A stretch of 64,000 nt of DNA from Micromonospora saelicesensis (GTDB taxonomy: Bacteria; Actinomycetota; Actinomycetes; Mycobacteriales; Micromonosporaceae). The position numbers were made by a program, and so were the translations under genes. The stretch spans positions 1,550,001-1,614,000 of the forward strand of contig NZ_FMCR01000001.1 in NCBI RefSeq assembly GCF_900091575.1, given 5' to 3'. Within the stretch, counting starts at the first letter, position 1. The number at the start of each line of letters is the position of its first letter. The notes under the pieces were generated by a model. The model worked only from the letters and a program-made list of their open reading frames with translations, was not told the DNA's origin and made no database searches. Shown here piece by piece: positions 23,594 to 32,551 of this stretch.

Positions 23594-25297
23594 TCAGCGC
23601 CGGGGGGTGACAGTGGCCAGCAGTTCCGGCTGGCGTCGGTCCAGCACGTCGCCGGCCAGGTACGCGCCCAGCAGCGCCGCGCCCAGCCCGTACGCGGCGC
23701 CGACTGGCAGGGCCAGCCAGAGCCACGCGTCACCGAGCAGCGCGGCGGCCACCACCATCGGCACCGCGACCACCACCGAGACGAGCATGGCCAGCAGGGT
23801 GAGCAGCCCCTTCGCCAGGCCCGCACCGCTGTTCATGGCGAACGGGTTGCTCGTCTCCGGCAGTGAGTACGCCCCGAGCACCGAGATCAGACTGTTCACC
23901 GCCAGCCCGGCGCCGTAGGTGGCGACCAGGCCGCCGATGGTGAGCCCGATCCACTCCGGTCGGCTGAGCAGGAACGACAACACCACCGCGACGACGCCCA
24001 ACATCGGCAGCACGTACAGCGAGAAGGCCGTCATCCGAGCCCGCAACTCGACCCGGCCGGGGACCCCGGCCACCACGTTCGCCGCGTACGCGCTGCCGTC
24101 GAAGCCGAACTGGTTGGCAAGGGTGACGGCGGCGAGCACGCCCACGAGGAGCATGGAGATGGTGACCACCACCGGTGAGCTGTCGCTGGCGGCCGCCGTG
24201 AACCCGGCACCGTCCTCGAACGCGAAGTCCCCGCCCGTAACGTTGATCAACACCGGCACGAAGATGCCGACCACCGCGATCGTGATCAGGTTGGCCCGGC
24301 GGCGCGCGTCCCGCCACCAGTAACGGGCCTCCCGGGCGACCAGGGCACCGAACCGGTCCCGGCCGGCCCAGGTGGTGACCCGGGGAAACAGTTGGGCGAC
24401 AGCGCCGCCGGTGACCCCGCGCCGAACCGGGGCCTTGCCGGCGCTCGCCGCACCCACCATCGCCGACTCGATCGACCGGGACCACCAGGCCAGCAGGGCG
24501 CCGAGCGCCACCACCGTGATCAACAACTTGACCGGTGCCGCCCACACCCGCCCCTGGGCCACGTCGATGCCGACGGTCCACGGAGCGCCCAACGGCGTCC
24601 AACCGATCACGGTCGCCACGCCGGTCAACCGGGTCCAGTCCGCCTCGCGCAGCGCGGCGAGGCCGAAGACCTGCAACGGGCCGAGAAGCGCGGCCGTCAC
24701 CGCCAGCAGCACGGCCGCCAGGTCGCGGACCCGCCGGGACCGCAACATGGTGGCGAAGGCACTGGTCACCGCCCGGCTGGCGGCCACACAGAGCAGTATC
24801 CCGGCGAGCACACCGACGACGGCGACCAACCCCGCCGACCAGCCACCCAACGACCAGGCGGTCAGCACCAGCCCGAACGTCGCGATGAGCACCGCCAGCA
24901 CCGGCACGCTGATCAGGGCCGCCACGAACAGGCCGGTCACCAACGTGCGCCGGGGCAGCGGCAGCAGCGCGAACCGGGCCGGGTCCAGTGTCTCGTCCAC
25001 ACCGAAGAAGACAAGTGGCAGGAACAGCCAACCCAGCACCAGCAGCCCGCCACCGGCCGCCGCGATCAGCACCGCGTACCGGCCGTTGCCGGTCAGGCCC
25101 GGCGCGGCGAAGAGGAAGAACCCGGCGGCGGCGAACCAGAGCCCGAGCAACGCGCCGCCGACGAACAGGGCGATCCGCCAGCCCTGGCCCCGAAAGTTGT
25201 TGCCCATCACCCGCAGCTTGAGCCGCACGAAGTGGCGAGCGGAGACAGTGCGTACGGGCGCTGCGGGGGTGGCGTCCACGCTCACTGGGAGAGCCAC
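23594..25297 (-). CDS. ABC-2-type transporter permease
   Basis: 567 residues, 11-12 predicted transmembrane segments, no ATPase motif. It resembles the large actinobacterial ABC-2/YhgE-type exporters that follow a single ATPase gene. GTG 25297 has GAGGAG 6 bp upstream; GTG 25285, in a GTGA overlap with the ATPase stop, is the alternative. Both give 4-16 bp overlap, so the two genes are translationally coupled. It would form an export channel; substrate unknown. A stretch near 300-330 (RFGALVAREARYWWRDARRRAN) is a basic cytoplasmic loop likely to contact the ATPase. Confidence 0.85.
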   Translation of the reverse strand: MALPVSVDATPAAPVRTVSARHFVRLKLRVMGNNFRGQGWRIALFVGGALLGLWFAAAGFFLFAAPGLTGNGRYAVLIAAAGGGLLVLGWLFLPLVFFGVDETLDPARFALLPLPRRTLVTGLFVAALISVPVLAVLIATFGLVLTAWSLGGWSAGLVAVVGVLAGILLCVAASRAVTSAFATMLRSRRVRDLAAVLLAVTAALLGPLQVFGLAALREADWTRLTGVATVIGWTPLGAPWTVGIDVAQGRVWAAPVKLLITVVALGALLAWWSRSIESAMVGAASAGKAPVRRGVTGGAVAQLFPRVTTWAGRDRFGALVAREARYWWRDARRRANLITIAVVGIFVPVLINVTGGDFAFEDGAGFTAAASDSSPVVVTISMLLVGVLAAVTLANQFGFDGSAYAANVVAGVPGRVELRARMTAFSLYVLPMLGVVAVVLSFLLSRPEWIGLTIGGLVATYGAGLAVNSLISVLGAYSLPETSNPFAMNSGAGLAKGLLTLLAMLVSVVVAVPMVVAAALLGDAWLWLALPVGAAYGLGAALLGAYLAGDVLDRRQPELLATVTPRR

Positions 25298-26046
25298 GAC
25301 AGCTCCTCGCCGGTCGCGGTGCGCCCGCCGACCACCTCGACGAAGACCTGCTCCAACGAGCGACCGCCGCGGACCTCGTCGATGGTCCCGACCCGCTTGA
25401 TGGTGCCGCCGGCCAGGATCGCCACGTGCGAGCAGAGCCGCTCGACGACCTCCATGACGTGACTGGAGAAGACCACAGTGCCGCCGCCGGCCGCGTAGCG
25501 GGTGAGGATGTCCCGGATCAGCGCTGCGGAGACCGGATCGACCGCCTCGAACGGCTCGTCCAACACCAGCACCCGGGGGCCGTGCAGCAGCGCGCAGGCC
25601 AGGCCGATCTTCTTCTTCATGCCCGCCGAGTAGTCCACCACCAGCGTCCGACCGGCGTCGCCGAGCGCCAGCACGTCCAGCAGCTCGGCAGCCCGCTGGT
25701 CGACCACCGCCGGATCCATCCCGCGCAGCAACCCGTTGTACGCCAGCAACTCCGCGCCGGTCAGCCGGTCGAACAACCGGACCCCGTCGGGCATCACACC
25801 GAGCAGCCGCTTGGCGGTGACCGGGTCCTGCCAGACGTCGTGCCCGAGCACCCAGGCCGAGCCGGCGTCCGGTCGCAACAGCCCGACGGCCATCGACAGG
25901 GTGGTCGTCTTGCCGGCGCCGTTCGGGCCGAGCAGGCCGTAGAAGGAGCCGGCGGGGACGTCCAGGTCGACGCCGGCCACCGCGATCGTGCCGTCGAACC
26001 GCTTGGCCAGGCCACGCAGTGCGAGCGCGGGGTGCTCAACAGTCAT
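25282..26046 (-). CDS. ABC transporter ATP-binding protein
   Basis: 254 residues. Walker A GPNGAGKTT at 40-48, Walker B VLVLDEPF (159-166), H-loop SSHVMEVVERL. The signature motif is YSAGMKKK (139-146) rather than LSGGQ, as in many ABC-2 exporters of the drug/bacteriocin type. It energises the permease encoded by the overlapping downstream gene. ATG 26046. Divergent from the ECF sigma operon, with 124 bp between. Confidence 0.93.
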   Translation of the reverse strand: MTVEHPALALRGLAKRFDGTIAVAGVDLDVPAGSFYGLLGPNGAGKTTTLSMAVGLLRPDAGSAWVLGHDVWQDPVTAKRLLGVMPDGVRLFDRLTGAELLAYNGLLRGMDPAVVDQRAAELLDVLALGDAGRTLVVDYSAGMKKKIGLACALLHGPRVLVLDEPFEAVDPVSAALIRDILTRYAAGGGTVVFSSHVMEVVERLCSHVAILAGGTIKRVGTIDEVRGGRSLEQVFVEVVGGRTATGEELSWLSQ

Positions 26047-26170
26047 GCGCCGACGTTATCCGTCGATTGCCAGTTCCGCCGTCCGGCGACGGGCGGACCC
26101 GCGATCATCCCCGAGGCGGACGAGCCACTCTCCTCGCGGAACCTGATGCAACCGGACACCGTGCTCGCGG

Positions 26171-26704
26171 GTGACAGAGGCAGGAGCGACACGGGGAGGG
26201 ACATTGGACAGAGATGACGGCTTCGAGGAGTTCTACCGAGCCAGCAGGCACCGGGTGGTCACCGTGCTGTATGCGCTCGGTGGCGACATCCACGAGGCGC
26301 AGGACGCCGCGCAGGAGGCGTACGTGCGGGCCTGGCAGCGTTGGCGGCGCATCAGCGAGTACGACGATCCGGAGGCGTGGGTGCACGTCGTGGGACACCG
26401 CCTCCTCCAGAACCGGTGGCGGAAGATTCGGAACGGGATCACCGCCCATCGGCGGAACAGTCCGGTGACCGCTGTCGGACCACCATCGGAGAACACCGTC
26501 GCGCTGGTCGCCGCGTTACGCCAGCTGCCGAGGGACCAACGCGAGGCGATCGTTCTGTACCACCTCGCGGATCTCTCGGTCGCGGACATCGCGACGCGGA
26601 CTGCTGCTCCGGTCGGCACTGTCAAGGCCCGGCTCGCCCGAGGGCGCAGGGCCCTCGCACCTCTGCTCGGCACCACCCTCCCCGAGGAGGTCAGCAATGC
26701 CTGA
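26171..26704 (+). CDS. ECF sigma factor, SigE family
   Basis: 177 residues. Region 2 (about 17-85) has GFEEFYRASRHRVVTVLYAL and the helix with AQDAAQEAYVRAWQRW; region 4 (about 112-160) has RQLPRDQREAIVLYHLADL and SVADIATRTAAPVGTVKARL, the helix-turn-helix. No sigma3. It directs RNA polymerase to a promoter set that may include its own. GTG 26171 start; the downstream membrane protein begins 8 bp before its stop (overlapping ATG), so the pair is coupled and the latter is a candidate partner. Confidence 0.9.
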   Translation: MTEAGATRGGTLDRDDGFEEFYRASRHRVVTVLYALGGDIHEAQDAAQEAYVRAWQRWRRISEYDDPEAWVHVVGHRLLQNRWRKIRNGITAHRRNSPVTAVGPPSENTVALVAALRQLPRDQREAIVLYHLADLSVADIATRTAAPVGTVKARLARGRRALAPLLGTTLPEEVSNA

Positions 26705-27551
26705 TCAGCCCTTCGTCGAACTGTTCCAGGACACCGAGCACCTGAGCTGGGCCCCGACCGAGCAGGTGCGGGAGCGCGGCCGGCGGCGAACCCGTCAGAC
26801 GAGGATCGCGGCGGCGCTCGCCGGCGTGGTCGCGGTGGCCCTGGTCGCCACCGGGGCGGTGGCGCTGGCCGGCGGCCGGGAGGGGGCGCCGACGCCGGTG
26901 CTCCCGGCGACCGGATCACCCACCCCGACACCCACGCCGTCGGCCACCTCGGTCGCGCCTCGGCCGTCGACGACCAGCACCACTCCCGCCGCACCGCCCT
27001 CGAGCCCATCACGTACCAGTGGTCGGCCGTCGGCCGGTTCCACCAACCCGGCCATTCCGGCCGCAGCCATGCTGCAGCTCTCGGATCTGCCCGCCGGCTT
27101 CACGAGGACAGAGGGCGACATCGACGGCGACTGGAGCCTGGAGTCGGTGTCGATCTACTGCCGCGAAGCACCGTCGTGGACGTCCAACGGCAGGCTCGCC
27201 CAGCGAACCGTGTCGTTCGACTCGCCCACCGACAGCATGATCCAACGGGTCGTCCGCTACTCGGCTGGCAATGCTGCCCTTGATATGGACGGGGTCCGCG
27301 CACTTTTCACCGGCTGCAAAACCAGCGGGGCAGCCAGCTCGACTTCGGTCCTGGCTGACGGGCTGGGGGCCGGTGACGAGGCTCTGCTGGTGGGCTCGGA
27401 CATCGAGGGCGTGCGGAGTCGCTGGCTCGTCGTACGGCAGGGCGATCTGGTGGCACAGGTCGCGTTGGACATGGACACCACGCCGAAGGAGGCGCGGCGG
27501 TACGCCCGCCCGGTGGCGCAGCGGCTCTGCGCCGGTACTGACACCTGTTGA
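26697..27551 (+). CDS. membrane-anchored protein, possible anti-sigma partner
   Basis: 284 residues. Cytoplasmic N-terminus with RERGRRRTRQTR, one transmembrane helix (about 37-59), a Pro/Thr/Ser-rich linker (64-112) and an extracytoplasmic domain with four cysteines ending in CAGTDTC. ATG 26697 has a strong GAGGAGG ribosome site and overlaps the sigma stop by 8 bp. No canonical zinc anti-sigma HxxxCxxC motif is seen at the N-terminus, so inhibition of the sigma factor is an inference from position only. Confidence 0.7.
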   Translation: MPDQPFVELFQDTEHLSWAPTEQVRERGRRRTRQTRIAAALAGVVAVALVATGAVALAGGREGAPTPVLPATGSPTPTPTPSATSVAPRPSTTSTTPAAPPSSPSRTSGRPSAGSTNPAIPAAAMLQLSDLPAGFTRTEGDIDGDWSLESVSIYCREAPSWTSNGRLAQRTVSFDSPTDSMIQRVVRYSAGNAALDMDGVRALFTGCKTSGAASSTSVLADGLGAGDEALLVGSDIEGVRSRWLVVRQGDLVAQVALDMDTTPKEARRYARPVAQRLCAGTDTC

Positions 27552-27569
27552 CCTGTTGGCGGCCCCGGG

Positions 27570-27595
27570 CCCACCTCTGCCATGGCGGAGGTGGG
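27570..27595. terminator. bidirectional hairpin terminator
   Basis: CCCACCTCTGCC and GGCGGAGGTGGG pair with one G-T wobble around AT. It lies 18 bp after the stop of the anchored protein and between convergent genes. Confidence 0.7.
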
Positions 27596-27622
27596 TCAGG
27601 GTGAAGGTGGGTCAGGGTGAAG
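27591..27622. repeat. 16-bp tandem repeat
   Basis: GTGGGTCAGGGTGAAG occurs twice, exactly adjacent (27591-27606 and 27607-27622), overlapping the right arm of the terminator hairpin. Confidence 0.9.
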
Positions 27623-27666
27623 GCGCCTGGCGATGATCATGACTGAGGGCGTCGCGGCGGCGGTGA

Positions 27667-29310
27667 TCACTGCATGCGGAGGGCTTCCGGGGTGTGTAGG
27701 CGGAGCATGGTGGCGGCGACGTCGGCCGGGGCCCGCCTGCGGGTCGCCATCGACACGGCGACCATCACGGTGAAGGCCAGCGGCACCGTCCAGGCGGCCG
27801 GCTGCGCGATGAGCGTGGCCGGCCAGCCGGACAGCGGTGGGCCGAGCACGGTGACCAGCACCGCGCCGATCGCCGCGCCGCCGCCGGCCACCACGCCAGC
27901 GGTGGCGCCCACGTCGGTCAGACCGCGCCACCAGATGCCGAGCACCAGCAGCGGGCAGAAGCTCGACGCGGCGACCGCGAAGGCCAGCCCGACGACCTGC
28001 GAGACGTCCAGCCCGGAGACGTGCAGCGCCAGCACCGCTGGCACACCGCCGGCGATGACGGTGGCCAGCCGGAACCCGCGTACCGAACCCCGGCCGAGCA
28101 CGTCCGTCGAGATCACCCCGGCGACGCTGGTCAGCAGGCCGGACGAGGTGGAGAGGAACGCCGCGAAGGCGCCCGCGGCGACCAGCGCGGCGAGGAGCCG
28201 CCCGGCCAGGCCGTCACCCAGGGCCGCTTCGGGTAGCAGCACCACCACCGCGTCGGTCTGGCCGCTGAGCAGCAACTGCGGGGTGTAGATCCGGCCGAGG
28301 ACCCCGTACAGGGTGGGCAGCAGGTAGAACGCGCCGACCAACGCCAGCACGACCAGGGTGGTCCGGCGGGCCGCCGCGCCGTCCGGGTTGGTGTAGAAGC
28401 GCACCAGCACGTGCGGCAGCCCCATGGTGCCCAGGAAGGTGGCCAGGATCAGCGAGTACGTGGCGAACAGGCCCCGGTCGTCGTCACCGGCCGCGCTGGG
28501 CAGCAACCAGTCGTTGGCATCGGTGGCCACCCCGGAGACGTCCGGCACCGGATCACCGGCGGCGAAGGTCAACTCGTCGCCGGGGCGTACCTCCCGGATG
28601 TCACCGTCGGGCAGTGTGAGGGTCGCGCGGTGCTCGACCACGACGGTGGTCGCGGCCCGGAACGTCGGCCCGTCGGGCGGGGTCACCGCCGGGCGGCCGT
28701 CGGCCTGCCACTGCAGGGCCAGGAAGATCACCGGTACGGCGAGAGCGGTCAGCTTCAGCCAGTACTGGAACGCCTGCACGAAGGTGATCGCGCGCATGCC
28801 GCCCAGCGCCACGTTCGCGGTGACCACGGCCGCCACCAGCAGGGCTCCGAGGGGGTACGGGGAGCCGGCCACCGTGGCCAGGGTCAGCCCGGCACCCTGG
28901 AGTTGCGGCACCAGGTACAGCCAACCGATGAAGATCACGAAGGCGGTGGCCAGGATGCGGAGTCGACGCGACCCCAGCCGCAACTCGCAGAAGTCGGGCA
29001 GTGTGAACGCACCGGAGCGGCGCAGCGGCGCGGCCACGAAGAGCAGCAGGGCCAGGTAGCCGGCGGCGAACCCGACCGGGTACCAGAGCACGTCCACGCC
29101 GTACTTGAGGACCAGCCCCGCGATGCCGAGGAAGCTCGCCGCCGACAGGTACTCCCCGCCGATGGCCGCAGCGTTCCAGGTCGGGCTGATCGCCCTGGAC
29201 GCCACCAGGAAGTCGGACGTGGTCCGGGCCAACCGCAGCCCGTAGAAGCCGATCCCGACGGTGACCAGGGTGACCGCGACGATGGCCGGGACCACGAAGT
29301 CGTTGCCCAC
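27667..29310 (-). CDS. sodium:solute symporter, second acetate-type
   Basis: 547 residues, SSS family. The same signatures as in the first symporter occur: FLVASRAISPTWNAAAIGGEY, SAASFLGIAGLVLKYG, GTMGLPHVLVRFYTNP. A hydrophilic insertion of roughly 60 residues (about 215-275, with HRATLTLPDG and EVRPGDELTFAAGDP) sits between transmembrane segments, absent from the first copy. GTG 29310 follows the TGA of the partner gene immediately. Presumably Na+-driven uptake of a small carboxylate; the insert suggests a different substrate or regulation. Confidence 0.88.
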   Translation of the reverse strand: MGNDFVVPAIVAVTLVTVGIGFYGLRLARTTSDFLVASRAISPTWNAAAIGGEYLSAASFLGIAGLVLKYGVDVLWYPVGFAAGYLALLLFVAAPLRRSGAFTLPDFCELRLGSRRLRILATAFVIFIGWLYLVPQLQGAGLTLATVAGSPYPLGALLVAAVVTANVALGGMRAITFVQAFQYWLKLTALAVPVIFLALQWQADGRPAVTPPDGPTFRAATTVVVEHRATLTLPDGDIREVRPGDELTFAAGDPVPDVSGVATDANDWLLPSAAGDDDRGLFATYSLILATFLGTMGLPHVLVRFYTNPDGAAARRTTLVVLALVGAFYLLPTLYGVLGRIYTPQLLLSGQTDAVVVLLPEAALGDGLAGRLLAALVAAGAFAAFLSTSSGLLTSVAGVISTDVLGRGSVRGFRLATVIAGGVPAVLALHVSGLDVSQVVGLAFAVAASSFCPLLVLGIWWRGLTDVGATAGVVAGGGAAIGAVLVTVLGPPLSGWPATLIAQPAAWTVPLAFTVMVAVSMATRRRAPADVAATMLRLHTPEALRMQ

Positions 29311-29724
29311 TCAGCGCTCCGGCCGTTGCACCAGGTCGGTGAAGTCCTGCTCGTTGCGCTCGGCCAGCCGCACGTACGCCCAGCCCACGCCGATCAGGAA
29401 CGGGAAGGAGGCCACCCCGAGCAGCAGCCACGGCAGGTTGACGCCGGCGACTGTGGTCCGGCCGAGCGAGGGCGCGATCGCGAACAGCCAGGGCAGCCCG
29501 CCCAACCCGATGGCCACCACCAGGGACAGCCGCAACGCCAGCGCGAGTTGGGCCCGGACCAGGCCGCGGACCAGCGCCTCGCCGACCTGGGTCTGCTGGG
29601 CCAGCTCGGCGCGGGTCCGCTCGGCGCGGGTGTCCTGCCTGGTGATCTCGGCCAGCACGATCCGGGACCGCCGGGGCGGCGGTACCGCACCGCTCGACCC
29701 CACGTCGGGGAGTTGCTTGGCCAC
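29311..29724 (-). CDS. DUF485-like small membrane partner of symporter
   Basis: 137 residues from a GTG start. A charged N-terminus with TRAERTRAELAQQTQ precedes two helices (about 60-83 and 90-115); WLLLGVASFPFLIGVGWAYVRL and the ending AERNEQDFTDLVQRPER resemble DUF485/DUF4212-type small subunits. The stop directly abuts the symporter start. It probably supports the symporter in the membrane. Confidence 0.75.
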   Translation of the reverse strand: MAKQLPDVGSSGAVPPPRRSRIVLAEITRQDTRAERTRAELAQQTQVGEALVRGLVRAQLALALRLSLVVAIGLGGLPWLFAIAPSLGRTTVAGVNLPWLLLGVASFPFLIGVGWAYVRLAERNEQDFTDLVQRPER

Positions 29725-29768
29725 CCCGGCAGTCTCGCCCGCCGTACGCGATTGTCAAGCGTTCATGC

Positions 29769-31472
29769 TCACCAGCGTTGCAACCCGAGGCAGTGGGTCA
29801 CGCTGGCGCTCACCGGGGTCGTGTCGAGAACCCGCCGGGCGCGTTCCCTGCCGACGTTCGCCTCCCAGAAGCCGTCCCGGGGCAGCTCGGCGGCGATCTG
29901 CCCCAGCGCGCAGGAGCGCATCGGCTCGGGCAGCCGATCCAGGGCCGGTACGGCGTCGGCCGACAGACCGGACAGGTAGCTGACGTCCAACCGGCCGGTC
30001 TCCAGGTACCGGTCGACGTTCCGCTCGGCGATCAGGCGATCCGGGTTGAGAAGGGCCAACCCGAGCAGCGCCAGCACCGCGGTGCCGACCACCAGCCGGG
30101 GGAGCCATTCCGCCCGCAACCGCGCCACGGCCACCCCGACCAGGACGAAGAGCAGCCCGAGCCAGATCTCGATTGTCGACACGACGAGCCGCAGCCGGGT
30201 GGCACCGTACGCGTCGGCGTAGACCTGCATCCGGTAGAGCGCCGAGGCGACGATCACCAGACTGAGCACTGTGAGCGTGCCGAGCAGTCCGCGGACCAGC
30301 AGCCGGTCTCCCCGGGTGGCCTTCGGCGCCCGTCGGGCGGCGATCGCGATCACCAGCAGGGTGAGCGCGGTGACGGCGAGCAGTTGCCAGAACCCGCCAC
30401 GGGCGTACTGGGCGTAGGTGAGCCCGGCCGTACGCAGCACGTGCCCCGCCCCGCCGAACAAGACCGTCAGCTGGACCAGCACGAACGCGGCGAACAGAGC
30501 GTCGAGCAACACCAGCGGGAGGGTCCACTCCAGCCGGTGGGCCGGCCGTGACGACGCCGGTCGCAGGCCCTCCAGGTCGGGTGGGCGGGTGACCAGGTAC
30601 GCGCCACCGAGCAGACCACCGCCGATCAGGATCAGCCGCAGCAACCAGCCGATCACACCGGCCGGCGCGATGTCGGGCAGCAGACCGCCGACCAGGTTGG
30701 CGAAGACCGCGTCGGCGGAGGAGAAGAGCAGCCCGAACAGCGTCAGCAGGACGGCGGACACCGTCAGGCTGGTCACGATGCGTCCGAACCCGATCCCCGC
30801 CCCCGCCGACCGGTTGGTGCGCACTCCGCGTACCGCCCACGGGAGCGCCCGTACCGTCGCAGCCGGTGGCAGGGTCATGGCGACCAGCATTCCGAATGGG
30901 CTTCGCCCGCCGGTTACCGCGAGCGTCGCGGTCCCCACCGCTGCGATCAGGCAGAGCGCGAAGAGCCAACCGGCGGCCCGGAACGTGCCGACGGCGATCA
31001 ACGCGACCGTCGCGGCAGCCCAGGCGGCCTGCGCCACCCGCCCCGGTGCCCCCGTGGCACCGGGACGGGCGGGTTCGGCGCCGGTTGCGGTGCCGGGCTC
31101 GGTCGGCGCGGTGCGGCCCGCAACCGGGGAGGACGTCCCGGACCTGACGACCGCGGCGGTGCTGAGGGCGGCCGTGGCGGCCAACGCGGCGACCAGCCAG
31201 CCGAGGCTCGGACGAACCATCGTGAGCGCCGAGGCGCCGACGACGGCCGCCGCCGTCGACGCCACCAGCACCGTCGGAACGGCATTGCCGGACGGCCCCG
31301 GCCAGCGCCGCGCGATCATCGATGGTGGCCGGGGCAGGATCGGTGCGGCCGGAGCTGCCGGGGGCCGACCGGCCGCAGGCGGTGCGGCCGGGCCGGGCCT
31401 GGCGGTCGGGGCGACCTGCGCCGGCCCGGTCGGCCCGGTGGCCGGGAGGGGGGTGCTGCCGGGGCTGGTCAT
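29769..31472 (-). CDS. DUF4173-type multi-helix membrane protein
   Basis: 567 residues, about 12 hydrophobic segments. The Pro/Ala-rich N-terminus (1-55) is cytoplasmic. The middle (about 240-300) with LLTLFGLLFSSADAVFANLVG is the DUF4173/DUF4153 signature. The C-terminal part (NPDRLIAERNVDRYLETGR, DVSYLSGLSADAVPALDRLP) lies outside the membrane. ATG 31472 overlaps the kinase stop as ATGA, so the three genes from 33228 leftwards form one coupled operon. Function unknown; association with a two-component system suggests an envelope role. Confidence 0.85.
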   Translation of the reverse strand: MTSPGSTPLPATGPTGPAQVAPTARPGPAAPPAAGRPPAAPAAPILPRPPSMIARRWPGPSGNAVPTVLVASTAAAVVGASALTMVRPSLGWLVAALAATAALSTAAVVRSGTSSPVAGRTAPTEPGTATGAEPARPGATGAPGRVAQAAWAAATVALIAVGTFRAAGWLFALCLIAAVGTATLAVTGGRSPFGMLVAMTLPPAATVRALPWAVRGVRTNRSAGAGIGFGRIVTSLTVSAVLLTLFGLLFSSADAVFANLVGGLLPDIAPAGVIGWLLRLILIGGGLLGGAYLVTRPPDLEGLRPASSRPAHRLEWTLPLVLLDALFAAFVLVQLTVLFGGAGHVLRTAGLTYAQYARGGFWQLLAVTALTLLVIAIAARRAPKATRGDRLLVRGLLGTLTVLSLVIVASALYRMQVYADAYGATRLRLVVSTIEIWLGLLFVLVGVAVARLRAEWLPRLVVGTAVLALLGLALLNPDRLIAERNVDRYLETGRLDVSYLSGLSADAVPALDRLPEPMRSCALGQIAAELPRDGFWEANVGRERARRVLDTTPVSASVTHCLGLQRW

Positions 31473-32551
31473 GCGGCCTCTTCTCGGTATGGCCCGTCGC
31501 ACGGGATGGTGACCTGAATGCGGCAGCCGGGCCGGTCACCCCGGTCTGGTCCGGCGGGATCGAGGACACCGATCCGACCGCCGTGTAGTTCGACGACCCA
31601 CCGGGCGATGGCCAGGCCGAGCCCGGTCCCGCCGCCGGCCGACCGGTCGCCGCGGGTGAACCGCTCGAACACCCGGGAACGCTCGGCCGGCGGAATGCCC
31701 TGGCCCTCGTCGCTCACCTCGAAGCGGAGCTGGTCGCCGTGTTCCTCGGCGCACACCCGTACCGTGCCGCCCGGTGGGCTGTGTCGGGCCGCGTTGTCGA
31801 GGAGGTTCGCGAAGACCTGGTGCAGCCGCCACGGGTCCGCGTGGACCGTCAGCGGTGTCGGCAGGTCTCGGAGCTGGAAGCGCACGTCCAGACCGGCGCC
31901 GGACGCGCTGGCCGTGGCGTGCTCCACCGCCTCGTCGAGGAAGTCCCCCACGTCCATGCGTACGCGCCGCAGCGGCACCACCCCGGCGTCGAGTCGGGAC
32001 AGGTCGAGCAGGTCGGCGACGAGGTGCCCGAGCCGTTCGGTCTGGGCCAACGCCGAACGCAGCGCCGCGGGTTCGGGGTCGGCGACCCCGTCCACCATGT
32101 TCTCCAGCACGCCCTGCAACGCGGTGATCGGGGTACGCAGCTCGTGCGAGACGTTGGCGATCAGCTCGCGTCGACGCTGGTCGGCGGCGTGCAGATCCTC
32201 GGCCATCTTGTTGAACGCCTGGGCCAGCTCGCCGACCTCGTCCCGGGAGGTGGCCCGTACCCGACGTGTGTAGTCGCCGCGGGCCATCGCACCGGCGGCC
32301 GCCGTCATGTCCCGCAACGGCGAGGTCATGCCGTGGGCGAGCACCTGCGAGGTGAGCAGGGCGACGGCGATGGCGGTGGCCGAGGTGACCGGCGGCGGCC
32401 AGCCGATGCCGTACGAGAAGTAGGCCAGGCCGGCCGCACCGGAGGCGACCAGCAGCACACCCAGCTTCAGCTTGATCGAGCGCACCGGGTCCAGCGGTCG
32501 GGGCAGTAGCTCCAGCACCCGGTCCAGCCGGGTGAGCACTGTCGCCGTCAT
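31469..32551 (-). CDS. sensor histidine kinase (HAMP-HisKA-HATPase)
   Basis: 360 residues. Two hydrophobic segments (about 28-46 and 55-72) with a very short outer loop, a HAMP domain (74-125), HisKA with His136 in NVSHELRTP, and HATPase with NLLDNAARHS, DEGQGIPP and GTGLGLAI. The short extracytoplasmic part suggests sensing within the membrane or through a partner, possibly the DUF4173 protein. Overlaps the response regulator stop and the downstream gene start by 4 bp each. Confidence 0.93.
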   Translation of the reverse strand: MTATVLTRLDRVLELLPRPLDPVRSIKLKLGVLLVASGAAGLAYFSYGIGWPPPVTSATAIAVALLTSQVLAHGMTSPLRDMTAAAGAMARGDYTRRVRATSRDEVGELAQAFNKMAEDLHAADQRRRELIANVSHELRTPITALQGVLENMVDGVADPEPAALRSALAQTERLGHLVADLLDLSRLDAGVVPLRRVRMDVGDFLDEAVEHATASASGAGLDVRFQLRDLPTPLTVHADPWRLHQVFANLLDNAARHSPPGGTVRVCAEEHGDQLRFEVSDEGQGIPPAERSRVFERFTRGDRSAGGGTGLGLAIARWVVELHGGRIGVLDPAGPDRGDRPGCRIQVTIPCDGPYREEAA

